Shown in pieces: positions 4,503-6,934 of a stretch of DNA of 6,934 nucleotides. The stretch spans positions 1 to 6,934 of the forward strand of contig DLVL01000136.1 in assembly GCA_003444085.1 (NCBI GenBank). The letters are read 5' to 3'. The stretch's first letter is position 1; each line of letters starts with the position of its first letter. Made by a program: the position numbers and the translations under genes. The notes under the pieces were generated by a model. That model was not told the origin of the DNA, searched no databases, and saw only the letters and a list, made by a program, of their open reading frames with translations. Source of the stretch: Kosmotogaceae bacterium. Lineage in GTDB: Bacteria > Thermotogota > Thermotogae > Petrotogales > Kosmotogaceae.

Positions 4503-6934
4503 ATGTCCAAATATCAAAAGGGTGTAGACTTCGAGGTAGTTTTCTACTGTGTGCTTGTTGTTTTCGTATCTTTGTTTATCGTGCGAAACTACACACATGA
4601 ACCTTCAACCGGTAAGCACATGCTTTATGTGCTAGGATTCGGTATTCTCTTTGCCGCAAAGTTCCTGAGAAGAGAAGAGCTTTCGATTTTATTTGCGAAA
4701 GTGCACCTTGCTTTCCTTGGCTTCTCCGTGGCCTCAATGTTGTCGTTGATTTCTGTCTGGAAAGACAACCCTCAATACTTCCAGTACTCTGCTGACGTTG
4801 CAATTTACACTGTTGTTTTAGTATTCTCCGCTTTCTTTATAACAACAGAGTTCAGCACGAGATTGAAGATAGAAGTTGCCCTTTCTGCTTTTGTTGTGGC
4901 AGCCACTCTTGTTTCGGTTAACGGCATGTTTAACTTCTATGCTGGATACGATCTGATTATTGGCAGCATCGGTCGCTCTCTATCTTCTGGAGCAATACGA
5001 TCAACCATTGGGAACCCGAACTTTGTGTCTGACTTTGCAGCAATGGCCATACCAATTGCTGTGTATTTTGTCCTGTCACCCTCAGTATTCACTTCGCCTT
5101 CAAAAGCACGGTTCGTTTCACAGTTCATAGCCAAGATGTTTTTCCTGTTAACGCTGATACCGCTGATAGCAATTGTTTATCTTTGTCAGACCAGGACGGT
5201 TTTCACCGGTGCTCTTATTGGCAACATGATGTTTGCTTTAGCGGCCGTTGTTCTTTACAAAAGAATGAAGAGAACGGAAATTGAAGAAAAGCTCAGGAAG
5301 GCTAATAGGCTGCTGTTAGTATTACTTATGGTAGTAATTGTTATAGTTTCCTTGTTGTACACTACGCCAACACGTTTCACTGCGGAAGGAAAAGTCAACA
5401 TAATCGGCAAAATGGAATCTCTCGTGCAGACCGGTAGTGCTTGGAGAACCCGACTTTATGCATGGATGAACTCTGTAGAGCAGATTTTCGAACCGGAGAA
5501 TCGTGCCAGAGTCTTATTCGGGACAGGAATAGGAACATTTCAGCTATATCATTTGCTTTACACTCCTAACGTACTTTTCGAACATCCTACATATATGGCT
5601 GACTGGAGTAACTTCAAGCGAACTCATAACGACTATCTTCAGGCATTGAGTGAAACGGGAGTTCTGGGTTTTGCAGCAATTCTTGCACTCATAATCTTAC
5701 TTGTCTGGAGATACTTTTCTGGTTTGATGCGAATTCGAGACCTTCACAAACTACTTCTTCTTGGGGCATTGGGTGCTTCGATTTTCACGGTAGCTTTTCA
5801 TTCTTTGTTCGAATTTCCTCTTCACATGCAGCCAAATCTTATGACAGCAGTGTTTATTGTCTCGGTGGCTATGGGTCCATACTTCCACGACAGATGCATT
5901 AAGATCACTCTGAACAAGAAGATATGGGTTGTACCTCTTTTTGCGTTGATAGGCCTTTCGGGCTACCTTAAAGTCTCCGCTTTTCTCGGAGAAGGGGCTT
6001 TCCAGCAAGGTCAGATAAGTATGCAGCACTACAATGCTTACTACAGACAACTGTCCGATAATCCACGAGAATCCCTATTAGAAAGACTAAGTCATTTGAA
6101 CAATCTAGAAGGGGAATTTGCATATCTTTCATCGGTTCAGAGCTACTTCGAGGTTAAACACAAGGAGCTAAGAAGATTACATCCCCAGGCTGGAGAATTA
6201 GAACTGATTAGCATTTCTTCAAGAGAAAGAACGGCGGAAATCGAAAGACTTCGTTCTCAGCTAGAGCAGTCCATAGAACGTATTGACGAAATCGAAAGAC
6301 AAATGTACGAGCATTTTTACGACGCAGTTGGTTCATATCACAGATCTTTTGATATTTATCCCGTGTTTGGTAAACCTCTTTGGTATCTCGGATCCCTTGG
6401 TACCAGACCAACCCGAATGGGAGAGGCTCATCAAATGCCGCCGCAAACACAACTATCCATTCTCTTGGGAAATGACATTTTTGCGTCCAGAGTGGTGAAT
6501 CAATTTGCTGGCAATACTAATGTTATCCCGCTACCCGATAGACAGATTCGCCTGACGCCTTTCAGGGACTTTGTGGAAACGAATTATGATATCCTGATAG
6601 AAGACTCTGCCGCCAGGAGCCTTATAGTGTTGCCATTTGTTGTCCAGGTTCAAATGCTTATTGATGCAGCGAATTACTACGAGTCTTCAGTCATTACGTT
6701 CAGCGAAAGACAAACCCCCAGGATTTTGGGCAGAATTTACAGGACAATCTATTCAGAAACCCTCACGTACAGAAATATCATAAACCAACGGTTGAATGAG
6801 ATCGAGGCTGTCCTTATAGATTCGAGTTCTTTTCTGCATTCGCTTGATGAACTTGCAAAACTTGGTAGAGAGAGATCTCTCTACTGGTATGATCTTGGAA
6901 TTACTTGGCTGCCAGCTACGTGGAACAGGTATTC
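4503..6934 (+). CDS. O-antigen ligase / Wzy polymerase-like membrane protein with long C-terminal extension, 3'-truncated by the window
   Basis: Multi-spanning inner-membrane protein of the Wzy_C/O-antigen ligase superfamily, thought to polymerise or transfer lipid-linked glycan on the outer membrane face. From ATG 4503 there are 810 codons with no stop, so the 3' end lies outside. About 12-13 hydrophobic segments lie between residues 11 and 489. Family landmarks: IGNPNF (169-174), the Arg-containing CQTRTVFTGALIG (228-240, R231), a large extracytoplasmic loop (about 287-387) with GTGIGTFQ (340-347) and RTHNDYLQALSETGVLG (373-389, H375), and FEFPLHMQPN (436-445). After the last membrane span comes a soluble region of more than 320 residues with a charged coiled coil (about 565-605); I do not recognise a domain there, though YPVFGKPLWYLGSLG (619-633) recalls the TPR tails of some relatives. 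The adjacent Wzz/BY-kinase favours a Wzy-type polymerase; a ligase or oligosaccharyltransferase role is possible. The start was chosen by Shine-Dalgarno; ATG 4464 is the alternative. Confidence 0.85.
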   Translation, partial: MSKYQKGVDFEVVFYCVLVVFVSLFIVRNYTHEPSTGKHMLYVLGFGILFAAKFLRREELSILFAKVHLAFLGFSVASMLSLISVWKDNPQYFQYSADVAIYTVVLVFSAFFITTEFSTRLKIEVALSAFVVAATLVSVNGMFNFYAGYDLIIGSIGRSLSSGAIRSTIGNPNFVSDFAAMAIPIAVYFVLSPSVFTSPSKARFVSQFIAKMFFLLTLIPLIAIVYLCQTRTVFTGALIGNMMFALAAVVLYKRMKRTEIEEKLRKANRLLLVLLMVVIVIVSLLYTTPTRFTAEGKVNIIGKMESLVQTGSAWRTRLYAWMNSVEQIFEPENRARVLFGTGIGTFQLYHLLYTPNVLFEHPTYMADWSNFKRTHNDYLQALSETGVLGFAAILALIILLVWRYFSGLMRIRDLHKLLLLGALGASIFTVAFHSLFEFPLHMQPNLMTAVFIVSVAMGPYFHDRCIKITLNKKIWVVPLFALIGLSGYLKVSAFLGEGAFQQGQISMQHYNAYYRQLSDNPRESLLERLSHLNNLEGEFAYLSSVQSYFEVKHKELRRLHPQAGELELISISSRERTAEIERLRSQLEQSIERIDEIERQMYEHFYDAVGSYHRSFDIYPVFGKPLWYLGSLGTRPTRMGEAHQMPPQTQLSILLGNDIFASRVVNQFAGNTNVIPLPDRQIRLTPFRDFVETNYDILIEDSAARSLIVLPFVVQVQMLIDAANYYESSVITFSERQTPRILGRIYRTIYSETLTYRNIINQRLNEIEAVLIDSSSFLHSLDELAKLGRERSLYWYDLGITWLPATWNRY

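Noticed and set aside
6869..6882. A 14-base perfect palindrome (AGAGAGATCTCTCT)
   Set aside because: It has no loop or T-run, lies inside the coding sequence of the ligase-like gene, and is explained by Arg-Glu-Arg-Ser-Leu codons; there is no sign of an operator or terminator.

Overview
The window is almost entirely coding, on the + strand, and carries part of one operon for the export and assembly of a surface polysaccharide (capsule, exopolysaccharide or O-antigen-like polymer). Four genes follow one another with spacing from a 1-base overlap to 55 bases. I see no terminator, RNA gene, mobile element, CRISPR array or non-coding stretch over 300 bases. Both outer genes run off the window: the first lacks its 5' end and the last lacks its 3' end.

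Layout. (1) Bases 1-1502: a polysaccharide export protein made of tandem SLBB/beta-grasp repeats, with a C-terminal amphipathic helix. (2) Bases 1502-2218: a PHP-type metal-dependent protein-tyrosine phosphatase of the CpsB/Wzh/YwqE family, whose ATG overlaps the previous stop codon (TAATG). (3) Bases 2234-4447: a fused Wzz chain-length regulator and BY-type tyrosine autokinase (Wzc-like), ending in a Tyr/His cluster; a TTG start behind a strong Shine-Dalgarno is preferred over an upstream GTG that lies inside that Shine-Dalgarno. (4) Bases 4503-6934 (open): a multi-spanning O-antigen ligase/Wzy polymerase-like protein with an extra soluble, coiled-coil-containing C-terminal region of more than 320 residues.

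How they work together (family knowledge plus inference). The Wzy-like protein polymerises or transfers lipid-linked repeat units on the outer face of the inner membrane. The Wzz/BY-kinase controls chain length and export through cycles of phosphorylation of its tyrosine tail. The PHP phosphatase resets that tail. The SLBB protein forms the periplasmic or outer-envelope conduit. The operon therefore holds a complete kinase/phosphatase switch with its likely membrane partners. Glycosyltransferases and a flippase are not in the window and may lie outside it.

Organism. Base composition is in the mid-40s % GC by eye, with heavy use of AGA/AGG arginine codons. GTG-rich Shine-Dalgarno sequences and a diderm-style SLBB exporter are paired with a Firmicutes-style PHP phosphatase. 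This would fit a Thermotogota member of the Mesotoga/Kosmotoga type, but that is an impression from sequence style, not a database match; a clostridial-type or other deep-branching bacterium remains possible.

Novelty. The gene families are all known. The most unusual points are the long uncharacterised C-terminal region on the ligase/polymerase, the degenerate oligomerisation motif together with the His-interspersed tyrosine tail of the kinase, and the fused-kinase plus PHP-phosphatase combination.
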